Shown here: positions 8,042 to 17,316 of the stretch, piece by piece | Position numbering within the stretch: the stretch's first letter is position 1 | Layout: each line of letters opens with the position of its first letter | NCBI GenBank assembly: GCA_029260735.1 | Contig: JAJDCR010000079.1 | Coordinates: forward strand, 52,560-116,559 | DNA length: 64,000 bases | Direction of reading: 5' to 3' | Source of the DNA: Planctomycetota bacterium | GTDB lineage: Bacteria; Planctomycetota; Uabimicrobiia; Uabimicrobiales; Uabimicrobiaceae | Translations under genes and position numbers: made by a program | Notes under the pieces: generated by a model | Database searches by the model: none | Told to the model about the DNA's origin: nothing | The model's input: only the letters and a program-made list of their open reading frames with translations

Positions 8042-9706
8042 TTAATTACTCTGCTCCCAATATTTCTTTTTCTCTTCCAGGTCAATGTAAACATCTCGGA
8101 AAATATCTCGAGAGAGAATATCGTATTTTCTATTTTTGATGTCATCCTGATTACGAGGATAGAGATTTTTGACATAAGGTTTTACCATAACATCGGCAAT
8201 ATAAAAATAGATAGGTAGTAAGGGGAGATTTTCTACGATTATTTTTTCTGCTCGCTGCTGGATATGCAAACGCTCCTTTGCATCTGTCATATTATGGATA
8301 CTTTCAAAAAGAGTATCATACTGCGCGTTGCTCCAGCCCGTATCATTGTACTGGCTTTTTGTGTAAACTAGATCTAAGAAAGTTGAAGGGTCTTCAAAAT
8401 CCCCGATCCAACCTGCTCGGGCAATGTCATAATCTCCGTGACGACGACGATCGAGATAGGTTTTCCATTCCGCATTTTCAATAGCAATATCCAAGCCCAA
8501 GACAGTCTTTAAGCGATGTGCTATTACTTGAGCAACTTGCCTATGTCTTTCATTGGTATTGTAGAGAACTGTCAGTTTACGCACTTTAGTAGGATCAGGA
8601 TAACCAGCTTCGGCCAAAAGCCTTTTCGCTTCCTTCACATCCTCGGTCAATAGAGCACTAGGTTCATAGCTACGAACCTCTGGTGGGATTAGAGAGTAAG
8701 CAGGAATATAACCCACTTGTAAAACTTTGTCGGTGAGACTTTTTCGATCTAAAGCCAGAGAAATGGCCTGGCGAAATTTAGGATTATTGAGGGGTTCTTT
8801 TTGGGTATTAAAGAGATAATAGTAAACCGACAAATAAGGGTATCCTCGCCACTCCGGATGTTTTTTTATTTGAGGATAAGCAGAAGATGCGATTCCTCTG
8901 GTATGAAAATCAGCTAAATTAGACTCAAATAGGCGGAGTTTTGTGTTGTTGTCATCGGTGGTGTAGAATATGATTTGGTCGAGCTTAACTTCGTCTTTTC
9001 CCCAGTAAAGAGGATTTTTTACAGCGATAGTTTTATCGTTAAGAACTCTTTTTACTATTTTAAAAGGGCCGTTACTGACGATATTTTCAGGCTTTGTCCA
9101 TTGATCTTTGTATTTCTCAACCGTTTCTTGAGGGATCGGACAGAAAGGAACCAGGGTGAGCAGATTAAAAAAATAACCGGCGGGGTTTTGCAACTTAAGC
9201 TCTAAAGTACTTTCGTCAAGGGCCTTGACTCCCAAAGACTCCAACGTTTTTTCTTGCTTAAAAACTTCGGGAGCATTTTCTAAAATGAAAAATAAGCTCG
9301 CATTTTGAGAAGCTACCTTGGGGTCGAGAGCTCGGCGGTAAGAATAGACAAAATCTTGAGCAGTAACGGCTTCCCCATTTGTCCATTTAGCATTAGACCT
9401 CAAAAAGAAAGTGTAGGTTTTCCCATCAGGAGAAACTTTCCATTTTTCTGCCACTCCTGGTAAATAACCTCCGTTGCTTGTATCAACACGTAATAAGCCC
9501 TCAAAGATATTTCCTAAAATACTAGTTCCAGGAGAGCCCTCTCGTAAAGTGGGGTCTAAAGTGGCTGCCTCTGCGCCATTGATACTATGCAAAATCATTT
9601 TTCCGCCATCATCGGGCATTGATCTTTTTGAGCAAGAGATAAAGCAACATAAGGTGATGACAAAAATAGCAATAGACAGTCCTGTAAAAAAACTTTTCCG
9701 CTTCAT
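8042..9706 (-). CDS. oppA: Peptide-binding lipoprotein of the ABC transporter (SBP_bac_5 family), copy 2
   Basis: This 554-residue substrate-binding protein of the OppA/DppA family has a lipoprotein signal peptide: charged start MKRKSFF, a hydrophobic core, and lipobox FISC at about residues 22-25. The mature part shows family landmarks, including LDPTLREGSPG, ILGNIFEGLLRVD, a WKVSPDGKTYTFFLR segment, the SNGPFKIVKR strand and RQAISLALDR. Anchored in the cell envelope, it captures extracellular peptides for the OppBCDF complex. It is a clear paralogue of the next gene upstream and shares nearly all segment order with it. Two binding proteins for one permease suggest a wider or dual substrate range. 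Confidence 0.93.
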   Translation of the reverse strand: MKRKSFFTGLSIAIFVITLCCFISCSKRSMPDDGGKMILHSINGAEAATLDPTLREGSPGTSILGNIFEGLLRVDTSNGGYLPGVAEKWKVSPDGKTYTFFLRSNAKWTNGEAVTAQDFVYSYRRALDPKVASQNASLFFILENAPEVFKQEKTLESLGVKALDESTLELKLQNPAGYFFNLLTLVPFCPIPQETVEKYKDQWTKPENIVSNGPFKIVKRVLNDKTIAVKNPLYWGKDEVKLDQIIFYTTDDNNTKLRLFESNLADFHTRGIASSAYPQIKKHPEWRGYPYLSVYYYLFNTQKEPLNNPKFRQAISLALDRKSLTDKVLQVGYIPAYSLIPPEVRSYEPSALLTEDVKEAKRLLAEAGYPDPTKVRKLTVLYNTNERHRQVAQVIAHRLKTVLGLDIAIENAEWKTYLDRRRHGDYDIARAGWIGDFEDPSTFLDLVYTKSQYNDTGWSNAQYDTLFESIHNMTDAKERLHIQQRAEKIIVENLPLLPIYFYIADVMVKPYVKNLYPRNQDDIKNRKYDILSRDIFRDVYIDLEEKKKYWEQSN

Positions 9707-9747
9707 GAATTTCCTTATAACTGAGAAATGTTTGTTGTTCCGTTCAA

Positions 9748-9768
9748 ACGCCGGTCTAAAACCGGCGT
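9748..9768. other. Intercistronic stem-loop between the two peptide-binding protein genes
   Basis: ACGCCGGT and ACCGGCGT pair perfectly across a 5-nt loop in the 84-nt gap between the two paralogous binding-protein genes. There is no T run after it on the coding strand, so a role in mRNA stability or expression ratio is more likely than termination. Confidence 0.6.
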
Positions 9769-9790
9769 AAATTTACTCAGATGAAAGCTC

Positions 9791-11524
9791 TTAGTTTCCT
9801 TGCATATACTTTTTCTTAGCTTCCTGGTCTATCCAGATATAATTGAACGGATGATTATCCGTGACGTTAAACTTCCCGCCGGCAATATCTGCCTTTCCAT
9901 GGTCGCCATTTTGAATCCGAGGATAAAAACCTCGAACATAAGGTTTCACCATTTGGTCAGCAACATAAAAGTAAATAGGAATAATGGGAGACTCTTCTAA
10001 AAGGATTTCCTCGGCCGATTGGAAAAGAACTAGACGGTTTTTCAAATCGGACTCATAGTTGGATTTATTGATCTTGTCATCATAGTCAGCATTTCCCCAG
10101 TGGGTATGGTTGTTTCCATTGCTGGACATCCATAGTTCCATGAAAGTATAGGCATCGTTGTAATCTCCGATCCAACCACGGCGAGCGATATCATAGTTGA
10201 CATTCTTGAGCTTGTCGAGGTAGGTTTTCCACTCGTTGTTTTCTAATTTTCCTTTGATTCCTAAGTGACGATCCCACATATTGGAAGCAACAAGGCAAAT
10301 TCTCTTGTTTTGATCGTTGATATTGTAAAGAATGTTGAAAACAGGGAAGCCTTTACCACCAGGAAAACCCGCTTCAGCCAAAAGCTTTTTGGCCTCTTTG
10401 ATATTTTCTTTGTAGTTTTTACTGAACTCATAAGTCGGGGTGTATTTACCTGAGCCCATCGCAGTTCCTTTGGGGACATAACTGTAAGCTGGTAATTCTC
10501 CTGCGTCGGTAATAGTTTTGGCAATGACTTCTCGGTCAATAGCTAAACTCAAGGCTCGGCGGACTCGAGGGTCGTTGAAGGGGGCTTTTTTTGTGTTAAA
10601 GCTAAAAAAGAAAGTCCCCAAATAAGGAGCAGCCAGCCATTCAGAGTTATCTTTTACTTTAGGATAAACACTTTTACTAACAGGACTACATAGCCAATCG
10701 ACGGCATTACTTTGAAACATGCGATATTGAGTTTCGTGATCTTTTGTTGTGTAAGCAATCACTTTGTCTAGTTTGATCGCATCTTTTTGCCAATAATGAG
10801 GGTTTTTCTCAAAAACAAGTTTATCTCCTAAAACTCTTTCTTTCAGAACAAAAGCCCCATTACTTATAATATTTTTTTTACTCGTCCAACTGTCTCCGTG
10901 CTTTTCGACGACTTTACGAGGAATGGGAAAAAAAGTGTAATGAGTAGTGAGTTCAAAGAAATAAGGAACAGGGTACTTTAAAGTAAACTCTAAAGTATAA
11001 TCGTCAAGAGCTTTAACCCCTAGTTTTTCCAGTTCCAATTTCATCTTGTCTGGTTTGCTTTGATTGACCTCAGCGGCTCCTGCGATACAGTAGAGCATTT
11101 GAGCGTATTGAGCTCCTGTAGTAGGGTTTAGAATTCGACGATATGAGGCCACATAGTCATGGGCTGTAACAGCAGATCCGTCAGACCATTTAGCATCTTT
11201 TCGAAGAAAAAAGGTATGCACTTTGCCATCTTCACTTGTTTCATGACGTTCTGCATTTCCTAGTTCTGCGGCAACTCCTTCGTTTCCGTAACGAGTTAAA
11301 CCTTCAAACATAATGTTGAGGATTCTATTCTCATATACTCCTGTTGCTTTATTCACATCTAAAGTGGCGGGGTCTTGCTCGTTCAAAAAGCGAAAAACCA
11401 TGCCTTCATCTTCTTGGGTATTGTTTTGATTACCATTTTTTCCACAAGCAGAGAAGGTTAATGCCACGGAAAGGCAAAATAAAATAAATATTCTAGACGA
11501 CTTTAAAACCTGTACAATATTCAT
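9791..11524 (-). CDS. oppA: Peptide-binding lipoprotein of the ABC transporter (SBP_bac_5 family), copy 1
   Basis: This is the first gene of the transporter operon. The 577-residue protein begins with a signal peptide and lipobox (LTFSAC, Cys about residue 27), then the OppA-type fold: FLNEQDPATLDVNKATG, RILNIMFEGLTRY, FFLRKDAKWSDGS, ISNGAFVLKERV and RRALSLAIDRE. It aligns along its whole length with the downstream copy, including a shared PIYFYVADQMVKPYVRGFYPR-like C-terminal stretch (split here by one residue from the paralogue), so the pair arose by tandem duplication. Sequence divergence is high, implying an old duplication with possible change of specificity. It starts 69 nt after the stop of the NTPase-TPR gene. 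Confidence 0.93.
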   Translation of the reverse strand: MNIVQVLKSSRIFILFCLSVALTFSACGKNGNQNNTQEDEGMVFRFLNEQDPATLDVNKATGVYENRILNIMFEGLTRYGNEGVAAELGNAERHETSEDGKVHTFFLRKDAKWSDGSAVTAHDYVASYRRILNPTTGAQYAQMLYCIAGAAEVNQSKPDKMKLELEKLGVKALDDYTLEFTLKYPVPYFFELTTHYTFFPIPRKVVEKHGDSWTSKKNIISNGAFVLKERVLGDKLVFEKNPHYWQKDAIKLDKVIAYTTKDHETQYRMFQSNAVDWLCSPVSKSVYPKVKDNSEWLAAPYLGTFFFSFNTKKAPFNDPRVRRALSLAIDREVIAKTITDAGELPAYSYVPKGTAMGSGKYTPTYEFSKNYKENIKEAKKLLAEAGFPGGKGFPVFNILYNINDQNKRICLVASNMWDRHLGIKGKLENNEWKTYLDKLKNVNYDIARRGWIGDYNDAYTFMELWMSSNGNNHTHWGNADYDDKINKSNYESDLKNRLVLFQSAEEILLEESPIIPIYFYVADQMVKPYVRGFYPRIQNGDHGKADIAGGKFNVTDNHPFNYIWIDQEAKKKYMQGN

Positions 11525-11593
11525 GCTCTAAACCTTTTGAGTAAATGATCTTCGAAAAAATACTTTGTTAAAAAGAACACTAGAAAAAGAACA

Positions 11594-14500
11594 CTAGGGT
11601 TCTAATTCTTCTAAATAAGAAGTGATCTCTTCAGCAAGAGTTCTGTCTGTATTTTTGTAATAGTCGAGTGCTTCCGAAAAAGCTTCTTGAGCTTTTTCAG
11701 GTTGACCTTCTTGGACGTATAGTTTTCCTAAATGATAAAGGCATTTTGCCATATAGGGAAAACAGCATAGTTTTTTCCAGTGGGCAAAAGCTTTGGAAAA
11801 GTTTTCCAGAGATTTATCTAGACGATTGAGGGCTATGTAAGCCTGACCAATTCCCATATAAGTATATGCAAGGCCACGGGTATCTTTAAGCTTTTCTTTC
11901 ATGGAGAAGCTTAAAGATAATTTTTCCATTGCTTCCAATATACGATTTTTTTGCAAAAGAATAAGACCTTGGCAGTGATATATTTTGGCCTCTCCCCGAA
12001 GATTTCCGTTTTTTTTATAGCTAATGAGAGCTTTGGAAAACTGAGAATCTGCCTCATCGTAATTCTCATGTAAATAAAAGAGCCATCCGCACTCAAAGAA
12101 AGAGCAAGCTTTTACCAAGTGTGGATTAGGAAGTTCGCTAGCTTTTTCTAGCCATTCCCTACTCTTTTCGTATTGTTTTCTTTTGCGAAAGACACGAGCC
12201 ATTTGCTGATAACAATGATTTAAGTCTCGACCAGACTTATATCTTTTAGCTAAAGATTGGGCTTTCTTCAAGCTTTTTTCGGCTTTGTCTAGTTGCCAAA
12301 GGCTAGCATAAAAAGAACCTAGTTTTATTAAAACCTTAGCTTCTCCTAACACTTGCCCTTCTTTTTGATTAATTTTTAAGCTCCGCTGAAAATATTTTTC
12401 TGCTTGCTGGAGCTGCCCACAATCTAATCCAATTTGAGCTAGAAGTACGTAATTACGTGCTGTTGAGGCTGTTAAGCCGAGTTTTTCCCGTATTTCCAAA
12501 CTACTTTCACAAAAGTTTTTTGCTTTGGACGATTCCCCTCTATCATAGTTAACCCAACTTAAATACTCAAGTGTTTTTGCCTCATAGATTGCAGTATGAC
12601 AAGATTTATAACTTTTTAATTTTTTTTGTAAATAGCTAAGAGCTTCTTCCCATTGATTTTGCTTCAAATAATAAAAAGCAAAACTTTCCCAAATGAGAGA
12701 TATTTTTTTTGGGTTGTCTTTTTTTTGAATAGCAAAGGCTTTTTCTAATGCAATATATGCTTCGGGCGAATTTTTCTTCTCTAAGAAAACTAGAGCTAGG
12801 TTGCGCCAAGAAATAACTTGGCCAGGTTTGTGGCTTTGTTCTTGGTATATCTTGAGAGCTTGTTGATGCTTTTCTTCTGCTTTAGTGAAGTCTTGGCTCT
12901 GTCGCCAAAGAATACCTTGGGCATTGAGAGAACTAGCCTGACTTAGAGAGTTCTGCATTTCTTGCCAAAACCCTCTTGTTTTTTCAAAAGCCAGTAAAGC
13001 TTCTTTTCTCTTCTTTTGTAAAGCATAGATGCGTCCTAGTCCTTCTTCCACCATGTGTTCCCACATTTTATTATGAGCCTTTTGGAAAATCTTTTGGGCT
13101 TCTTTGTACTTTTCGAAGCTGGAAACATAATTATCTTGGTTTTCGTAGAACTGGGCTAAACTAAAAAGGCATTCTCCTTCTTCTAGAAAAAGAGAGTTTT
13201 CTTGAAAAATTTGCTGAACCTCTAAATAATCCTGGATAACAAATTTTCCTTTTCCTTGCAAAAACAAAACCTCTCGTAGAACTTCAAGAACTTGTATCAA
13301 AAAGACAGAGGGTTTTTCTTTGCCCAACTCTAAACTTTGCCGTAGCTTTTGTTCTGCTAAATGCCATTTTTCTTGTTCGCTGTATATTTTTCCGAGTTGG
13401 TAGAGTGCTCTAATTTTATATCCGGTTGCTAAACTAGGGCAACTGAGAACCTCGCGAAGATGCAAGACAGCCTTTTTTTTCTGCCCCGATTGGATTTCTA
13501 TTTGAGCTAAGTGATATAAAATGTGAGGAAGGCGGGTGGTTAATTTTTGCTCTTGGGCAACTGCGAGAGCTTCTTCCAGCATTTGTTGCGATTTTTTGGA
13601 ACTCTCTAATTCTAAGCAAATATAGAGTAACGTCAAGTTAATCCAGAGGCGAGTTTCTTTTCGGAGTAGATGAGAGCAAGATATGAAGCATTGTAGTCCC
13701 TTTTGGCAAAAAGTGACGGCATCTTGATGGTAGCCTTGTCGATACTTTTCTTTGGCTAGCAGAAAATTGTAGTAAGCTGCCTTGGGGTAAACTTCTGCTG
13801 CTTGGAAATGCAAAGCACAGGACTGTAAGTTGAGATAAAGATTTTTTTCTAAAGTTTCCGCATAATATCTATGCATAGTTTTTGCCTGCGCAGAAGGGAG
13901 AGAGTTATAAAAATAGCTTAGATAAATAGAGCGGCGAAAGGAACAGAAGGAAGAATTTATTCCAAAAAGTAGATTTGCTTTTTTTTCATTTTCGGGAAAT
14001 TTTTCCAAAAAAGGATTGGGAGAAAAGAAAAGAGGTTTGTGGGGAAAGAGTTTTTTCCATAAAGAAGCAATGAGAGGTATATAGAAAAATTTTCCTTGGA
14101 CACTGGCTAAAGATAAAGCATGAGCCAAACTTCTATTTTTATCATAAAAAGAATCTACTCTATCTCGGATAAGTTCATCTAAATTCTTGGGCCAGGAAAT
14201 CTTTTCTGAGTTTTGATAGAACCATTGTTTCTTTCGGAAAAAAAGCAAGTCCTTTTCGAAAAGCCATTGGGCCAATTCTTGGCAAGAGAGAGGATTTCCT
14301 TTGGTCCATTGGAAAAAAATTAAGAAAAACTCAGAAGAAAATGAATTGTTGGGAAAATTTTGATTTAGATAACTACGCACCACTGTTCGAGAAAAGGGTA
14401 AAACTCCCCAGTGATGAAAAAAAGGACGAGAGAGTAGCTGCTCTTGGTAGATTTTTTGGGGAGAAGAAAGAGAGTTATTCGGGCCAACTAAAATAAGGAA

Positions 14501-15136
14501 AATGGGATTTTTTGCAATAGTTTTGGTTAAAAATAGCAGACAAGACCAAGTAATAGAGTCCAAGTGATCCACGTTATCAAAAAATAAGATAACCGGTTGT
14601 TTCTGAGCCATCGCCTCGAAAGTTCTTTTGACCTGATAAAAAGCTTCTTCTTGTTGGCAAGGAAAAAAATCTCTCTCTCCCCAAGAATCTGAGCTTTTTT
14701 GAAATTCAATCTGTCCTTCTGTTCGTAATAGAGGATTGCGAGTCACTCCTGGTGAAAGTGATGAATTAGATTCCTTTTCAGTTTGCCAAAAGGAAGTGAG
14801 TTGCTTGAGTAAGATTTGGAAACCAGAGGTGCACTCTTTAGCTTTTGCCCGAATGATGGTTTTTTTTTCTTTGGCACAAGTGAGGAGGAATTTTTCAACT
14901 AAAAAACTTTTTCCGATTCCAGAAGAGCCTGTCAATAAGCAGATTTGTCCTTCCTGATCATGAAGAACTTTTCTCCACTTACTCCTTAGAAATAAGCAAT
15001 CTTTTTCCCTTCCAATGAAAAGAGGGGAAGAATGTTTTTGAGCTTTTTCCTCAAAAACCCCTTTCATTTCTGAGGGTTGTCCTATAAACCATTGTTTAAT
15101 CTTTTTGGAAAGAGGAAGATGCATTTGTCTCACCAT
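11594..15136 (-). CDS. STAND-like NTPase with a long TPR array (AAA-type ATPase domain, 1180 aa)
   Basis: The N-terminal third is a P-loop NTPase of the AAA_16/STAND kind. It has PLFIGREKDCLFLRSKW, Walker A GSSGIGKS (about residues 70-77), and Walker B VILFFDNVDHLD (about 175-186), followed by winged-helix-like sequence. From about residue 430 to the end come many 34-residue TPR-type helical pairs (A..L..A..Y....A..F.KAL patterns). Such proteins usually act as signal-dependent switches or scaffolds. No kinase, DNA-binding (LuxR) or nuclease domain is visible, so the output is unclear. The gene lies upstream of the peptide transporter operon and downstream of a membrane-anchored unknown, all on the minus strand. 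A second, unrelated-looking NTPase-TPR gene occurs at 24.2 kb. Confidence 0.8.
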   Translation of the reverse strand: MVRQMHLPLSKKIKQWFIGQPSEMKGVFEEKAQKHSSPLFIGREKDCLFLRSKWRKVLHDQEGQICLLTGSSGIGKSFLVEKFLLTCAKEKKTIIRAKAKECTSGFQILLKQLTSFWQTEKESNSSLSPGVTRNPLLRTEGQIEFQKSSDSWGERDFFPCQQEEAFYQVKRTFEAMAQKQPVILFFDNVDHLDSITWSCLLFLTKTIAKNPIFLILVGPNNSLSSPQKIYQEQLLSRPFFHHWGVLPFSRTVVRSYLNQNFPNNSFSSEFFLIFFQWTKGNPLSCQELAQWLFEKDLLFFRKKQWFYQNSEKISWPKNLDELIRDRVDSFYDKNRSLAHALSLASVQGKFFYIPLIASLWKKLFPHKPLFFSPNPFLEKFPENEKKANLLFGINSSFCSFRRSIYLSYFYNSLPSAQAKTMHRYYAETLEKNLYLNLQSCALHFQAAEVYPKAAYYNFLLAKEKYRQGYHQDAVTFCQKGLQCFISCSHLLRKETRLWINLTLLYICLELESSKKSQQMLEEALAVAQEQKLTTRLPHILYHLAQIEIQSGQKKKAVLHLREVLSCPSLATGYKIRALYQLGKIYSEQEKWHLAEQKLRQSLELGKEKPSVFLIQVLEVLREVLFLQGKGKFVIQDYLEVQQIFQENSLFLEEGECLFSLAQFYENQDNYVSSFEKYKEAQKIFQKAHNKMWEHMVEEGLGRIYALQKKRKEALLAFEKTRGFWQEMQNSLSQASSLNAQGILWRQSQDFTKAEEKHQQALKIYQEQSHKPGQVISWRNLALVFLEKKNSPEAYIALEKAFAIQKKDNPKKISLIWESFAFYYLKQNQWEEALSYLQKKLKSYKSCHTAIYEAKTLEYLSWVNYDRGESSKAKNFCESSLEIREKLGLTASTARNYVLLAQIGLDCGQLQQAEKYFQRSLKINQKEGQVLGEAKVLIKLGSFYASLWQLDKAEKSLKKAQSLAKRYKSGRDLNHCYQQMARVFRKRKQYEKSREWLEKASELPNPHLVKACSFFECGWLFYLHENYDEADSQFSKALISYKKNGNLRGEAKIYHCQGLILLQKNRILEAMEKLSLSFSMKEKLKDTRGLAYTYMGIGQAYIALNRLDKSLENFSKAFAHWKKLCCFPYMAKCLYHLGKLYVQEGQPEKAQEAFSEALDYYKNTDRTLAEEITSYLEELEP

Positions 15137-15248
15137 CTCTGCGTTGAGAGCTTATTAATCGTAGTTGTAATCCTTGGTTGTCGTGCTCATCACTGTAAAA
15201 AGCGAATAGTTTTCTATAAGCATTTATGACTACAGCGATGGTCACTTT

Positions 15249-16409
15249 TTAAGGACAGTAAGGGTGATAGAGATATTTTAAAGACCAATCTGTAATTGTC
15301 AAGTGCTTCTTGTAAGCCTTGACAGGGTTGAAAAAGAACGAAAAACGATCTGTTGTGCTGCGAGCAGCACAGAAACCAAAAGCAAACGGAGTTACATTAG
15401 AGTTAAATAAACTATATGTTTTTCCGACAAAGTCACCTGCTTGGAAATGAAGGGGAACTCTGTAAAAAACAAAGGATTCGTCTGTATATTGAAAATATTT
15501 TTTTTTATAGAAAAAAACCACTTCTTGGGAATTTTCAGCTTTGGGTTCCCAAAGTGTTCTAAGAGTGCTTTTAAGTTGATAGGTTTTTGTTTTACCAGGA
15601 AACTGAGTGACCTTGTTTGGAAAATAATGTAGTCCTTCTCCTTTTAAAGTGTATATCTTCTTGTCCTTTTGACGAAGAGATCTCTTACGTAAAGATAGCA
15701 TCCAAAGTCGATGTTGTCCACTTTGAATGACAATCATGGGGTGAGTCCCTTTTGAAGACATCTTTCCTTCAGCATCACCACAAATAAGAAATGGCTTAGG
15801 TTTTTTTGAGAGATTCTGACTTTTTATTTCAATACCATGAGGGCAGAAAATTTCCACATCTTGCCCTAAATTTTCCACACTGTCACTACTGTTTTGGATA
15901 GAAACCATGACAACTCGACCGTCCTCACTATCAATACTATTTTTCCTAACGACAACTTGGAGATGTTTCATTTCATTTTCAAACCAAACTATAGCTTTTC
16001 TTTGGTTTAGTTCCCACTGCGCTGGATGAAAAATAGAGTAAGTTATAAAAAAGTGAGTTTCTGTCTCTAAAAAGGCGTAGTAAACAACTGGCGACACTTT
16101 TTCAAGAGACTGTTTTGTCAGATTCTTTAAGTTTTTAATATTATTGGTTAAGTCCCAGTCTTGATCAAAGTTAAGAGGCATAACCCAATCCCAAGATTCA
16201 TACTCTTCTTGAGAGCAAGTTTCTTGGTAAAAAATAGGAGCGTATTTTTCTGCGATAGTCTGGTAATCCCAAGAGGGAGGGAAAGCCACTCTATTTTCCA
16301 AACGAATTGTATGGGTTCGCGCTAAAATAGTTCCTAGACTAATCATGACTAAAGGGACAAGGACAATGATCCCAATACCAAAAACTGTTTGAATAATTTT
16401 TTTTAACAT
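15249..16409 (-). CDS. Membrane-anchored protein of unknown function
   Basis: I do not recognise this 386-residue protein. It has one N-terminal membrane segment (about residues 5-28, IIQTVFGIGIIVLVPLVMIS) that could be an anchor or uncleaved signal. The rest looks soluble and beta-rich, starting with a YAPIFYQETCSQEEYESWDW segment of the kind seen at the start of some secreted domains. The frame begins at a TTG (16418); I chose ATG at 16407-16409 because AGAAGGA precedes it at about 10 nt, while it would sit almost on top of the TTG. A 112-nt gap separates it from the NTPase-TPR gene downstream, so co-transcription is possible. Confidence 0.65.
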   Translation of the reverse strand: MLKKIIQTVFGIGIIVLVPLVMISLGTILARTHTIRLENRVAFPPSWDYQTIAEKYAPIFYQETCSQEEYESWDWVMPLNFDQDWDLTNNIKNLKNLTKQSLEKVSPVVYYAFLETETHFFITYSIFHPAQWELNQRKAIVWFENEMKHLQVVVRKNSIDSEDGRVVMVSIQNSSDSVENLGQDVEIFCPHGIEIKSQNLSKKPKPFLICGDAEGKMSSKGTHPMIVIQSGQHRLWMLSLRKRSLRQKDKKIYTLKGEGLHYFPNKVTQFPGKTKTYQLKSTLRTLWEPKAENSQEVVFFYKKKYFQYTDESFVFYRVPLHFQAGDFVGKTYSLFNSNVTPFAFGFCAARSTTDRFSFFFNPVKAYKKHLTITDWSLKYLYHPYCP

Positions 16410-16418
16410 AGCACACAA

Positions 16419-16896
16419 TTCCTTCTCTTGCCTAGAGAAAATATTATACCCTATCGTGTTCTATTAAGCAAATACTAGAAAATTTCTTGCTTGGAAAACT
16501 ATTTAGATCACTTTTTCGAAAAAGGTTTTTGCATTGTCATTCCTGAAGCGTGTCCCCTCGAAGATAGGTAATGGAAATGTCTGACATGAATGTTCTGACA
16601 TGAATGTTCTGACATTACTGTTTGACATGAATGTTCTAACATGAATACAGTGCAAATCTATGATATTTTTTTCAAGTGCCTAATAGTCTCTTGCCAAATT
16701 TCTTAAGAGTTTGTAAAATATCGAAAATCGTCGGAGAATATTTAAGACTTTCTAAAAACTAATTAGAAAATTTAGTTTACTCTAAAATCTACCAACATTA
16801 GTTTTTCTGAGTAGTCTTAATTATCTAAATCTAATTTTTAGACCTCTAAAATAGGGGTTTTATAGCCCATTTTTATATAGACAGAAGGTAAAAAAT
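16419..16896. other. 478-nt intergenic region between divergent genes
   Basis: The region separates the minus-strand membrane protein from the plus-strand lipoprotein. Apart from the 14-bp tandem array at 16581-16650 it is very AT-rich, with several TTAGA/TCTAA-containing stretches around 16740-16850. It probably holds promoters in both directions, but no single -35/-10 pair stands out and no small gene is convincing. Confidence 0.5.
16581..16650. repeat. Tandem 14-bp repeats (TCTGACATGAATGT), about five units
   Basis: TCTGACATGAATGT occurs twice in direct succession, then as diverged copies (TCTGACATTACTGT, a TTGACATGAATGT copy, and TCTAACATGAATAC). The array lies upstream of the lipoprotein gene at 16897. 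It could be a slippage product or an array of binding sites, since the unit contains TGACAT and ATGAATGT half-sites. Confidence 0.8.
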
Positions 16897-17202
16897 ATGA
16901 AAAAAAATATTTGGAAAACCTCTCTTATGACTTTAGTAGTTCTACTGGTTCTTCTTCCTGGTTGTTTTACAAATGCAGTAGATAAGTCCTTTATGGGCTA
17001 TACCGCTCCAGGAGGTGATCCCACTCATGAAAATCGAGAAGTACTAGGCCATGTTCTTGTTCCTTTCAGTTTTGTTTTAGACGTTGCTACCTCTCCTATT
17101 CAATTTCTAGCAGTTATTGTTTGTGGAGACGAAGCTGTTTATGATCCTCTTTCTTTAGGATATAACGAAGCGCAATCAGAATACGACCGCCCTTATAAAT
17201 AA
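16897..17202 (+). CDS. Small lipoprotein, YceK-like organisation
   Basis: A 101-residue protein with a lipoprotein signal peptide (MKKNIWKTS, hydrophobic core, lipobox LLPGC with Cys at about residue 23). The mature part has a hydrophobic segment, HVLVPFSFVLDVATSPIQFL, followed by a polar tail ending YDRPYK. This layout resembles small YceK/RhoET-type outer-membrane or periplasmic lipoproteins, but sequence similarity is weak and function unknown. AAGG lies 8 nt upstream of the ATG. The lipoprotein gene at 21327 has a comparable plan. Confidence 0.75.
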   Translation: MKKNIWKTSLMTLVVLLVLLPGCFTNAVDKSFMGYTAPGGDPTHENREVLGHVLVPFSFVLDVATSPIQFLAVIVCGDEAVYDPLSLGYNEAQSEYDRPYK

Positions 17203-17316
17203 AGTAAATCTATACTGTCTAACCGTTTTAAGGCAAAAAAGTTGGTTTTATTTTTATTTTTCTTCCCAGGTTTTCTCTAACGAAAACTTGGGAAGAGCTA
17301 ACAGAAAAAAGGATTT

